NCBI GenBank assembly: GCA_019636345.1
Contig: JAHBXQ010000001.1
Coordinates: 525,985-589,984 of the forward strand
Origin: Pirellulales bacterium
Lineage (GTDB): Bacteria; Planctomycetota; Planctomycetia; Pirellulales; Lacipirellulaceae
DNA length: 64,000 nucleotides
Direction of reading: 5' to 3'
Position numbers and translations under genes: made by a program. The notes beneath the pieces are model-generated. The model saw only the letters and a program-made list of their open reading frames with translations, was not told the DNA's origin and made no database searches. Of this stretch, positions 42,963 to 51,468 are shown piece by piece (within the stretch, counting starts at the first letter, position 1; each line of letters starts with the position of its first letter).

Positions 42963-45299
42963 ATGCTGAGCGACCCGCAGCGTCCGCCGTCGTCCTCCGC
43001 CGACTTCGCCTCGACCGGCGACTTGGTCCCAGGAGTGATGCGCTTTGCGCGGCTGGTGATGCGCCGGTCGAACGTGGTCGTCGCCTGCCTCGCCGTTTGC
43101 GGCGCGATCGGGGCGGCGTACTACATCACGGCGCCGCGGTACTACTCGTCGACCGCCAAGTTGCTGATCATCGAGCAAAAAAGCGATCAGCTCGCCTCGG
43201 TGGGAGACGCCGACGGTTCCGAAACGACGATGGCCACCCAGCGCGAGATCGTTGTGAGCCCGGTCGTGCTCAAGCGTGCGATCGACCAGCTCGCCCCTCA
43301 GGATCGGATCGATCTGGTCGACGTCCCCCCCCACAACTGGGTCGAGACAGTCGCGGAACTTGCCTCGGCGACGAACACGCGGCGCACGAACCTGATCGAC
43401 GTACGGTTTCGCTCGAAGCGACCCGACTCGGCCGCGGCGGTCGTGCGGGCGATCATCGACGCCTATCTCGAATGGGTTCGCGAGAAGCACCAAGGCGCCG
43501 CGGGCGAGATGAAGGAGATGCTGACCGACGAGCTTGCCAAACGCGAGGACGATCTGACCCGCATCGAGGCGGAGTTGAGCGACCTGCGGCGACGGTCAGG
43601 ACACCTGGCGGTGTCGTCCGAGTCGGGCGTGGTCGACCCGATCGTCCAGCGGGCGTTGCGGGCCAACGAAGCGTACATGGAGGCGACCCAACGCCGGCTG
43701 CGACTGGAAACCACCCTGGCCGCCGTGCAAGAGGCCGTCGCCCGCGGGGCCGACGTATTTCAACATCTCGGCGGGCTCGAAGAATCGGTCGACCGGCAAG
43801 TGCTGCAAATGACCCTGGGGGTAAGCGAGCACGACCTGTCGCTCCTGGCCGACCAGGAAGCGAAGCTTCTGGAGACGCAAAAGGAGCTTCGCGACGCGTC
43901 AACCTACTATGGCCCCAACCACCCGCGGATCGGCGAGCTTCAGCAACAGGCGGCGTCGATCGAGGCGTACATTCGCGACTATCGCGGCAATTTGGGTCGC
44001 CGGTTCGGCGGCGACCAGTCGCAAGAACTGGGCCGAGCCACCCAGCAGATGCTGTCGCAGTCGCTGACCGAAGCCCAACGCCGCGAGGAGCAGCTTGCCG
44101 CGACGTTCACCGAGGCTCGATCGGTCGCGTCGAACCATAGCACCCAGATTGTCGAGATGCAGCGGCTCGAGAGCCAGATCGAGTGGACGAAGAAGCTTCG
44201 CGATTCGATCCTCGATCGCATCGCAACCTTGGATTTCCGCCAAGGTCAGGCGCCGATCCAAGCGACCGTGGTTCGCGAACCCCTCCCTGACGAACGGCCC
44301 GTGTCGCCCCGACTGAAGTCGGTGGTCGTCGGCTCGGCGGGTCTGGGGCTGATCCTGGCGTGCCTCATCATTTACTTCCAGGACGTGCTGGACGATCGGT
44401 TCGCCTCGCCGGAGGAGTTGTCCTCGCAATTGGGCGTGCCGGTGCTGGCGGTGGTCGGCGAACTCGAGCCGCTTACGGGCGCGGGGCTCGACGTCGTCCA
44501 TACGCACGTCGCCCCCAACAAGCCCGAGACCGAAGCGTTCCGCACGCTGCGCACGGGGCTCACGCTAAGCCCGCAGCCGAGCAATCGCCTGTTGGTCACG
44601 AGTTCGGAGCCGGGGGACGGCAAGACGACGATCGCCTCGAACCTGGCGGTGGCGTTCGCCCAGGCCGGACGGCGGACGCTCGTGATCGACGCCGACCTCC
44701 GCAAGCCGGGGCTGACGACGCGACTGGGCTTGAAACGCGAACCGGGCGTGGCCGACGTGCTCCTCTCCGAGGAACCGATCGACGCGGCGGCCCAGGAGCA
44801 TCTGCACCGCACCGAGATCGAGGGGCTCGACGTGATGCCCACAGGATTACGGCGTCAGAACCCCGCCGAATTGCTGGGGAGCGTCCGCTTCGCCGAATTG
44901 TTGGCATGGGCCGAATCGAACTACGATCAGGTGCTCGTCGACTGTCCCCCCGTGCTGGCGGTCAGCGACGCCCAGATTGTCGGTCGCTTGGTCGACGGCG
45001 CCGTGATTGTCGTGCGGCCTGAGAAGAACCACCGGCGGATGGTCATCCGCGCCGTCGAGAACTTCGGCAGCGCCGGGTGCCACATCTTCGGCGTGGTGGC
45101 CAACGGCATCACTGACGAGGACGGCGACTACGGTTACGGATACGGTTACGGATACGGGTACGGCCACGACGAGGACGACGAATCGACCGAGGACCAAGAC
45201 GCCCCGGCGGCGACGATTGCGTATCCCTACGAGGCCCCCCCCCGCCCCGCCGCCGGGCTCGCCCCTCCAGGGCCGGTGCGGCCGCGACGCGCGGCGTGA
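42963..45299 (+). CDS. Wzc-like BY-kinase/polysaccharide copolymerase
   Basis: Protein of 778 residues. A first membrane helix (about residues 37-56), a periplasmic Wzz domain with long coiled coil (to about 440), a second helix (SVVVGSAGLGLILACLIIYF, about 456-475), then a cytoplasmic tyrosine autokinase. Kinase motifs: Walker A EPGDGKTTIASN, Walker A' VIDADLRKP, Walker B VLVDCPPV. The C-terminus carries a tyrosine cluster, six Tyr alternating with Gly, followed by acidic residues; these are the usual autophosphorylation sites, removed by CpsB/Wzb-type phosphatases. The ATG at 42963 is chosen over the TTG at 42903. It couples polymer length control and export. Confidence 0.92.
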   Translation: MLSDPQRPPSSSADFASTGDLVPGVMRFARLVMRRSNVVVACLAVCGAIGAAYYITAPRYYSSTAKLLIIEQKSDQLASVGDADGSETTMATQREIVVSPVVLKRAIDQLAPQDRIDLVDVPPHNWVETVAELASATNTRRTNLIDVRFRSKRPDSAAAVVRAIIDAYLEWVREKHQGAAGEMKEMLTDELAKREDDLTRIEAELSDLRRRSGHLAVSSESGVVDPIVQRALRANEAYMEATQRRLRLETTLAAVQEAVARGADVFQHLGGLEESVDRQVLQMTLGVSEHDLSLLADQEAKLLETQKELRDASTYYGPNHPRIGELQQQAASIEAYIRDYRGNLGRRFGGDQSQELGRATQQMLSQSLTEAQRREEQLAATFTEARSVASNHSTQIVEMQRLESQIEWTKKLRDSILDRIATLDFRQGQAPIQATVVREPLPDERPVSPRLKSVVVGSAGLGLILACLIIYFQDVLDDRFASPEELSSQLGVPVLAVVGELEPLTGAGLDVVHTHVAPNKPETEAFRTLRTGLTLSPQPSNRLLVTSSEPGDGKTTIASNLAVAFAQAGRRTLVIDADLRKPGLTTRLGLKREPGVADVLLSEEPIDAAAQEHLHRTEIEGLDVMPTGLRRQNPAELLGSVRFAELLAWAESNYDQVLVDCPPVLAVSDAQIVGRLVDGAVIVVRPEKNHRRMVIRAVENFGSAGCHIFGVVANGITDEDGDYGYGYGYGYGYGHDEDDESTEDQDAPAATIAYPYEAPPRPAAGLAPPGPVRPRRAA
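45129..45164 (+). repeat. short tandem repeat coding the Tyr-Gly cluster of the kinase
   Basis: A 36-bp run of six Tyr-Gly codon pairs, built mainly from two copies of the 12-bp unit TACGGTTACGGA plus a worn copy. Unit-length changes would alter the number of phosphorylatable tyrosines without a frameshift. Confidence 0.75.
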
Positions 45300-45326
45300 A
45301 CCCTGCTTGGCAAGAGTCAGCGACCC

Positions 45327-48071
45327 ATGGCCTTTGGCGCCCCGTCATCTCGAAAGCCGACTTCGCGTCGCGGTCGCCCCGCCGCGCTCGCGGGCGATCG
45401 GCTGGCTGAGCGGGCCCTGGCCGTGACCGACGCGGGGTTGGCCGGCGTCGTCTTCGTGGCGCCGTTGTTCCACGGCGGGCGCCACGACGTGGGCCGGTTC
45501 GTGCTGGCGGCGTGCATCGCCGTGGCGGCGATGTCCTGGGGCGTGCGGCAACTGGCCCTCAAGACGAACGCGTGGCGACGGAGTCCCGCGAACTGGCTGT
45601 TCTGCGGCGGCGCGCTGCTGTTGGGGCTGCAACTGACTCCTCTGCCGGCAGAGTGGATTCCGCTGCTGGCGCCGCTGCAGATCGAGTTGATCGCCCCGTG
45701 GCTCGACACGGCCCATTCGCTGGGGATCGCCCCGCGCCCGACCGCCTCGCTCAATCCCGAAGCGACGCGGCTGTCGCTCGCCATGTGGTTGGCGTACGGC
45801 GTGTTGTTCATGACCGTCGCCCAGCGACTGCAAGACGCCGCCGACGTTCGGCGTCTGCAGCGGTGGATCGGTCTGTCGGCCGGCGCGATGGCGGCGATCG
45901 GCCTCTTGCAGTGGGCGCTCCCCAACGGCAAGTTTTTGTGGATCTACGAACATCCGTCGCGCAGCCCAGGGGCGGGGGCCTGCGGGCCGTTCGCCAATCG
46001 GAACCATTTCGGTCATTTCCTGGTGCTCGGCGCCCCTGCCCTGGCGGCGTGGGCGATGACCTCGCTGCACGCCGCGAAGGCGCCTCCCAAGCGGCCCGGC
46101 GCTCGGCGCGCTGCGGCAAGCTCCCACGTCAGTTGGCATGAACGGATCGAGCGCGGGCTGCCGGCGACGCTGCTCGCGGCGGTCATCGCGGGCGCCTTGC
46201 TTAGCGCGTCACGCGGGGCGGCCGTCGCCTTGTTCGCCGCCGCGGCGGCGTTTCTGCCTGCGGCGATTCGCGCGGAGCGGAGCCGCACCGCGGGCTTCGG
46301 CTCGGCCGCGGGGTTGGTGACGGCCGGGGCGCTCGCGGCGATCCTGCTGATCCCCGACGACGCCACGACGCGAATCGCAACGCTTGCCAGCGGCGAGCTC
46401 GAAGAGATCGATCACAACGCCGGGCGTCGCAGCATTTGGCAAGCCAATTGGGAAGTCATCCAACGCAACGGCTGGCTCGGCGCCGGCGCGGGGGCCCATG
46501 CCGACGTGTATCGGACCTATCTGCCCGATCCGCCCCTCTCTGAGTACACGCACGCCGAGAACGGCTATCTGCAGGTGCTGACCGAGACGGGACGGGCCGG
46601 GGGAGCGTTGCTCGTCACCGGAGTGCTGCTCGTCTTGGGGTGGTGCTGGCGAGCCTATCGGCTGTCGCCGGACCATCCCTCGTTTCTCGCCGCGGCGGCG
46701 TGCGCAGCGTGCTTGATTGCCAGTCTCGCGCACTCGGTCGTCGACTTCGTCTGGTACATTCCCAGTTGTCTGTCGATCACGCTCATGCATGGGGCGTGCT
46801 TGATGCGATTGCATCAATTGTCCGACGAAGTCCAGAAGCGTGAATTCCGCCCCGCCGAGTCGTCCGTCCCCGGCTTCTTCGGCGGGTTGTTGACGCCGCT
46901 GACGGCGACGGCTTCGGCCGTGGCGGTCGCGGCGCTGTTGGGCCCCGCGCGGGCGGCGCCCCATTGGGACAGCTACTTGCGCATCTCGCGGTCGCATCGG
47001 ATCGCCTCCTCGGCGCTTCTCGTTGCGGGCGTTCCCGAGGAGGAAGGCAAGCTGCACGCGATCCGGCTCAGTCAGCAGGCGTCCCTCGTCTCGATGTTGG
47101 ACGAGCTGTCCCAGGTCGTTTCCCTGCGACCGGAGTTCGCCGATGCGCACCGCCAACTCGCCAATCGCAGCGTGCAACTGTTCGAGCACGTTCAGCAACA
47201 GGCCGACAATCCGATGCCGGTGTCCGAGATTCGGGCCGCGGCGATCGCCTCGCAGTTTTCGTCGTCGGCGGAACTGTTGGAGTGGCTGCGGGCGGCGTTC
47301 GGCCAGCCGATCGGGCTGTTGCTGCAGGCCGACGCTCACGCCCGAGCCGCCGCGTCGTGTTGCCCGTTGGAAGGGGACGCGATCGTGCAGGTCGCCGATC
47401 TGGCGTTCTTGCACGGGCGCGGCGCCGAGACGGTCCAGGCCGCGATGAACCAAGCCTTGCGAGTTCGCCCGTACGACGGCGACCTTCTGCTGGCCGTGGG
47501 GACCGAGGCCGCGGTGCGCGGCGATTCCGCCGAGGCCTTCGAACTGTGGCGGCGAAGCTTCGCGATCCGCGGCAGTCATCGCCTGCGGATCGCCCGGCTG
47601 GTGGCCGGCAACATGCCCCCCGAGGCATGGCTCGAGTGGTTGCAGCCGGAGTGGGACTCGCTGCCGGTGTTTTGGAGCACGGCGTGCGATCGGATCGACG
47701 ACCAGCAGCGGGCGGCGATCCTCGCCTACGGCCAAGCGCGGCTGGAGAGCGACCTGTCGGAGAGCACGCCTCCGTTCGCGACCCGCGCCCGCCGCACGCT
47801 GGCCGAAATGCAACTCACCGCGGGCCTGCCGGAAGCCGCCGCGGCGACTCTCGAGCAAGCGATCGCGGCGAACCCCAACGACGTTCCGACCCGGCGGATG
47901 CTGGGGTTCGTGCTCGCCGATTTGCAGCGATTGCCCGAGGCGGAGCAGCACCTGTCGTGGTGCTACGGCCGCAACCCAAACGACGGCGGCGTGCAGCGCC
48001 AACTGACGACGATCCGCAAGCTGCGTCTCGCCGAGACGGCCGACCAACGCCGAGCCTCGCTGCTGCGATAG
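45327..48071 (+). CDS. O-antigen ligase/polymerase-like membrane protein with C-terminal TPR-like region
   Basis: Protein of 914 residues. The first 530 residues form about 12 membrane helices with the Wzy_C/WaaL-type periplasmic loop (WQANWEVIQRNGWLGAGAGA and YTHAENGYLQVLTETG, about residues 370-420). The C-terminal 370 residues are soluble and helical with TPR-like repeats (for example DVPTRRMLGFVLADLQRLPE). This combination occurs in planctomycete O-antigen ligase-family proteins. It may ligate or polymerise the exopolysaccharide in the periplasm. It starts 27 bp after the kinase gene, so they are probably one transcript. Confidence 0.82.
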   Translation: MAFGAPSSRKPTSRRGRPAALAGDRLAERALAVTDAGLAGVVFVAPLFHGGRHDVGRFVLAACIAVAAMSWGVRQLALKTNAWRRSPANWLFCGGALLLGLQLTPLPAEWIPLLAPLQIELIAPWLDTAHSLGIAPRPTASLNPEATRLSLAMWLAYGVLFMTVAQRLQDAADVRRLQRWIGLSAGAMAAIGLLQWALPNGKFLWIYEHPSRSPGAGACGPFANRNHFGHFLVLGAPALAAWAMTSLHAAKAPPKRPGARRAAASSHVSWHERIERGLPATLLAAVIAGALLSASRGAAVALFAAAAAFLPAAIRAERSRTAGFGSAAGLVTAGALAAILLIPDDATTRIATLASGELEEIDHNAGRRSIWQANWEVIQRNGWLGAGAGAHADVYRTYLPDPPLSEYTHAENGYLQVLTETGRAGGALLVTGVLLVLGWCWRAYRLSPDHPSFLAAAACAACLIASLAHSVVDFVWYIPSCLSITLMHGACLMRLHQLSDEVQKREFRPAESSVPGFFGGLLTPLTATASAVAVAALLGPARAAPHWDSYLRISRSHRIASSALLVAGVPEEEGKLHAIRLSQQASLVSMLDELSQVVSLRPEFADAHRQLANRSVQLFEHVQQQADNPMPVSEIRAAAIASQFSSSAELLEWLRAAFGQPIGLLLQADAHARAAASCCPLEGDAIVQVADLAFLHGRGAETVQAAMNQALRVRPYDGDLLLAVGTEAAVRGDSAEAFELWRRSFAIRGSHRLRIARLVAGNMPPEAWLEWLQPEWDSLPVFWSTACDRIDDQQRAAILAYGQARLESDLSESTPPFATRARRTLAEMQLTAGLPEAAAATLEQAIAANPNDVPTRRMLGFVLADLQRLPEAEQHLSWCYGRNPNDGGVQRQLTTIRKLRLAETADQRRASLLR

Positions 48072-48134
48072 TGCGGCCCCGACACGACTTATCCCGTCAC
48101 ACACGACTTCAGCGATTCTCGATCTGTTTCGTCC

Positions 48135-49997
48135 ATGGACGCTCGCTCTCATCGTTACTTGCCGCTGATGCGTCTTGCCGCGTTTGCAACGCTGGGCGGG
48201 TGCGCGTACATAGCGGCTTTTCTGTTGCGTTTTGCGGGCGCCTTGAACGAGGTTGCCGAGCAGGTCCTGGCCGACACGCTGCTGTTTGCGGTCGTCGTGA
48301 AGGTCGCCTCCGCAGGGTGGTTCCGTCTGCACCAGACGGCGACCCGATACGTCACGCTTCATGACTTGGTGCTGCTGGCCAAAGCGACCACCGCGGCGTC
48401 GATCGGGCTCATGCTGTGCGACTCGATGTTCGCCGTGCACGTCACTTTGCCGCGGAGCGTCGTGATCCTCGATTGGGGGACTTCGCTCGTGTTGTTGGGC
48501 GCGTGGCGCGGGCTGCCGCGCGTGTGGCGCGACGCGAAGCTGCTCCGTTCGACGGGCCCGGGCGCGATCCGTGCTGTGATCGTCGGCGCCGACGACGCCG
48601 GCGAGGCCTTGCTGCGCGGCATTCGCCGCAACCCGAATTTGCTTTACGAGCCGGTCGGTTTCGTCGATCCTCAGTCGCGCCACCGCGGCGCTCTCATCGC
48701 CGGCGTGCCGGTGCTGGGGGGATTCGACGCCCTGCCGGCGATCATCGATCAGCACGGCGTCGAGGAGGTGCTGATCACCTCGGGCGTCCTCCCCGGCAAG
48801 CAGGTCCGCGAACTGATGGACGCCGCCGCCCAAGGGAACTTTCGCGTGCGGGTTCTCCCCAGTTACGAACAACTGCTCAACGACAACGTCGCCGTCCAGC
48901 CTCGGCCGGTGGCGATCGCCGACTTGCTGCGCCGCCCCTCGGTGGCGCTCGAGGTCGACGGCCTGCGCGAGTGGCTCGTGGACAAGACGGTCATGGTCAC
49001 CGGATCGGCCGGCAGCATCGGCTCGGAGATTTGTCGTCAACTCTTGCAACTCGGGGTCGCGAAGCTGGTGCTCGTGGACCGTTCGGAAACGGGGCAATTC
49101 TTCCTGGAGCGGGAGTTGGCTCGTCAGTCCCCCGAGGCCGAACTGCACGCTTGCCTGGCCGACGTCACCGACGGCGAGCGTTTGCGGGCCGTGTTTGGCG
49201 AACATCGTCCCGACGTCATTTTTCACGCCGCGGCGTACAAGCACGTGCCGCTCATGGAAGCCCAGCCCGGCGAGGCGGTGAAAAACATCGCCGTGGCGAC
49301 GCGACTGCTGGTGGATCTGGCCGACGAGATCGGCGCCGAGGCGTTCGTCATGATCTCGACGGACAAGGCGGTCAATCCCACGAGCGTCATGGGGGCGTGC
49401 AAACGCGTGGCCGAGCAGTACGTGCAGGCCCGCGCCGCGGGGAGCCAATGTCGGTTCGTCACCGTGCGGTTCGGCAACGTGCTCGACTCGGCGGGAAGCG
49501 TGGTCCCCGTGTTCCGCGAGCAGATCGCCGCCGGCGGCCCCGTGACCGTCACGCATCCCGACATGGTTCGTTACTTCATGCTGATCCCCGAAGCGGCCCA
49601 ACTGGTGATCCAGGCGGGCGGCATGGGCGCCGGGGGCGAGATCTTCGTCCTCGACATGGGCGAACCGGTACGAATTCTCGACTTGGCGACCGATATGATC
49701 CGGCTCTCGGGCCTGCGGGTCGGCGAGGACGTCGAGATTGAGTTCACGGGCCTGCGCCCCGGCGAGAAGCTGTACGAGGAGCTTTACGGCCAGGAAGAAG
49801 CGAACCAGCCGACGGCCCATCCCAAGATCATGGTCGCCGCCAGTCAGCCGCTGAGTTTGCTGCAGGCGTACCAGAACATTTCGCAGCTGCATGCGGTGGC
49901 CGACGAGGGATGCGACCAGGTGTTGCGCGAACTGAACGCCGTCGTGCCGATCCAATCCAGCGCCGCTCTGCCAGTGCGAATTGCTCGGGCTGCGTAG
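48135..49997 (+). CDS. CapD/WbpM-type membrane nucleoside-diphosphate-sugar dehydratase
   Basis: Protein of 620 residues. About four N-terminal membrane helices (to about residue 115) precede a CoA-binding-like Rossmann domain (VIVGADDAGEALLRG, about 149) and a C-terminal short-chain dehydrogenase domain: TGSAGSIGSEICRQLL (about 290), HAAAYKHVPLMEAQP, and the catalytic STDKAVNPTSVMGACKR, with Met in place of Tyr as in WbpM/FlaA1. It should convert UDP-GlcNAc to the 4-keto-6-deoxy sugar. It is the last gene of the plus-strand export unit. Its product may feed the DegT-type aminotransferase (inference). Confidence 0.9.
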   Translation: MDARSHRYLPLMRLAAFATLGGCAYIAAFLLRFAGALNEVAEQVLADTLLFAVVVKVASAGWFRLHQTATRYVTLHDLVLLAKATTAASIGLMLCDSMFAVHVTLPRSVVILDWGTSLVLLGAWRGLPRVWRDAKLLRSTGPGAIRAVIVGADDAGEALLRGIRRNPNLLYEPVGFVDPQSRHRGALIAGVPVLGGFDALPAIIDQHGVEEVLITSGVLPGKQVRELMDAAAQGNFRVRVLPSYEQLLNDNVAVQPRPVAIADLLRRPSVALEVDGLREWLVDKTVMVTGSAGSIGSEICRQLLQLGVAKLVLVDRSETGQFFLERELARQSPEAELHACLADVTDGERLRAVFGEHRPDVIFHAAAYKHVPLMEAQPGEAVKNIAVATRLLVDLADEIGAEAFVMISTDKAVNPTSVMGACKRVAEQYVQARAAGSQCRFVTVRFGNVLDSAGSVVPVFREQIAAGGPVTVTHPDMVRYFMLIPEAAQLVIQAGGMGAGGEIFVLDMGEPVRILDLATDMIRLSGLRVGEDVEIEFTGLRPGEKLYEELYGQEEANQPTAHPKIMVAASQPLSLLQAYQNISQLHAVADEGCDQVLRELNAVVPIQSSAALPVRIARAA

Positions 49998-50164
49998 ACA
50001 GAATGACGCAGCGGCGGGCATGCCTTCCGAACCGCGTGCCTCGGCGGTTCCTGTCGCTCTCTCCCTTGGCGGGTTCTTGATTCTTGGGGGTCGCGACACG
50101 GATGGCACTCCGCCGTCCGTGGGCCCGTCGAGTCAGGCGCCTTCGCGTTCTCGCCGGCAAGCCC

Positions 50165-50170
50165 TAGAAT
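50165..50170 (+). promoter_or_regulatory. -10 box immediately before holA
   Basis: TAGAAT at 50165-50170 lies 7 bases before the ATG at 50178, the same spacing as the -10 box of the AAA+ gene, suggesting a leaderless transcript. No clear -35 box is visible. Confidence 0.4.
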
Positions 50171-50177
50171 GCCGGGC

Positions 50178-51269
50178 ATGGCCAAGACGACCGCTCGGCA
50201 ATTGACTGCGTTCGAGGTGCTCGCTGCGACGGAGCCGCCGCGGGTGACGGGGATGTGCGCGATCGTCGGCGACGACGGGTTTCTCGTGCATGAAACGCGC
50301 CGCACCCTTGCCGCGGCCACGGCCGGCGAGTCGTGGGGCGCCGACGTTCGCGACGGTCGCACGGCCGAGTACCGCGACGTGCACGATCTGTTGTGCGAGC
50401 GGTCGCTGTTCGCCGACGGCGGCAATGTGGTCGTCCTCGAAGACGCCGATCCGTTCGTGAAGGCCTATCGCGAACAACTTGAGGATCTCGTCGATCGTCT
50501 GCCGACCGACTCGGCGTTGATCCTCGAAGTGCAAACCTGGCCGGCGAACACCCGGCTGGCCAAGGCGGTTGCCGAGCGGGGACTTACGGTCCTCTGCCAG
50601 CGGCCCGACAAGGGCGCCGCCGCCGGGGCGTTCGACAAGGGCCTCAAGGAGTGGCTGGCCGTGGTCGCCGAGCGCGAGTTCGGCGCCGAGCTGGCCCGCG
50701 GCGCCGCCGACGCGCTGCTTGAGCAGCTTCCCCCCGAGGCGGGCCTGCTTTACCAGGAAACGGGTCGGTTGTCGCTGCTTGCGCCTAAGAACTCCGCGGG
50801 CAGGGCCGTCATCGACGGGGCGGTCGTCCGCGAGCATGTCGGCGGGTGGCGCGCTCGCAAGACTTGGGACATGATCGACGCCGTCGCCGCGGGGCGCGCA
50901 GCAGACGCCCTTGCACAACTCGACCGGCTGCTAGCGGCCGGGGAGGAGGCCCATGCAATCTTGCCGCAGATGGCCTCGACGTTGCGGCGATTTGCGCTGG
51001 CGGTGTTGTCGTACGACGAGGCCGAGCGCCGCGGACAGCGCCCGTCGCTGCGGTACGCGCTGGAGCAGGCCGGCGTGCTCAAATTCAAGCTGGCTGACGC
51101 GGAGCAGCAATTGCGGCAGATCGGCCGACCGCGGGCCGCAGGGCTGCTGCGCAAGCTGCTGGCGGCCGATCTGGCCCTCAAGGGTCACAACTCGGGCAAG
51201 GATGCGGCTCGGCGGGTGATCGAGACGCTGATCGTCGAACTCTCGCAAGCCGCAGCGCCGGCACGCTAG
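50178..51269 (+). CDS. holA: DNA polymerase III delta subunit
   Basis: Protein of 363 residues of the HolA family, the clamp-loader subunit that opens the beta sliding clamp. It has the family layout of an N-terminal AAA-like fold (IVGDDGFLVHETRRTL; VVVLEDADPF; ALILEVQTWPANTRLAKAV) and C-terminal helical collar domain (HAILPQMASTLRRFALAV and the closing KGHNSGKDAARRVIETLIVEL). The ATG at 50178 is chosen because a -10 box sits just upstream; an in-frame ATG at 50169 overlaps that box. It is a housekeeping gene bordering the polysaccharide locus. Confidence 0.88.
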   Translation: MAKTTARQLTAFEVLAATEPPRVTGMCAIVGDDGFLVHETRRTLAAATAGESWGADVRDGRTAEYRDVHDLLCERSLFADGGNVVVLEDADPFVKAYREQLEDLVDRLPTDSALILEVQTWPANTRLAKAVAERGLTVLCQRPDKGAAAGAFDKGLKEWLAVVAEREFGAELARGAADALLEQLPPEAGLLYQETGRLSLLAPKNSAGRAVIDGAVVREHVGGWRARKTWDMIDAVAAGRAADALAQLDRLLAAGEEAHAILPQMASTLRRFALAVLSYDEAERRGQRPSLRYALEQAGVLKFKLADAEQQLRQIGRPRAAGLLRKLLAADLALKGHNSGKDAARRVIETLIVELSQAAAPAR

Positions 51270-51468
51270 CGGCCTGTCGGCCGTCAACTCACGGCCTGAA
51301 GCGCATCGTCGGGGCTTGCCGCTGACGAGGGACGCCTCGCGCAAGCGGTCCCCCGCGCCTCGCTTGAACTTGCTTCCCGCTTGCAATTTCGCTACTTTTC
51401 CGCCGCGCAAGGGGGGCTCGTTCTCCGCTCTTGCGTTCGCATCGTTCTCACTCGCCGGACCGCTCGCG

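Noticed and set aside
46209-50108. 1299-codon minus-strand open frame across the ligase-like and CapD-like genes
   Set aside because: It is antisense to two well-supported genes, spans their junction, and has low-complexity His/Arg/Gln composition.
51316-51468. Upstream TTG start for the lipoprotein after holA
   Set aside because: The lipobox would lie near residue 70; the TTG at 51469 gives a normal signal peptide.
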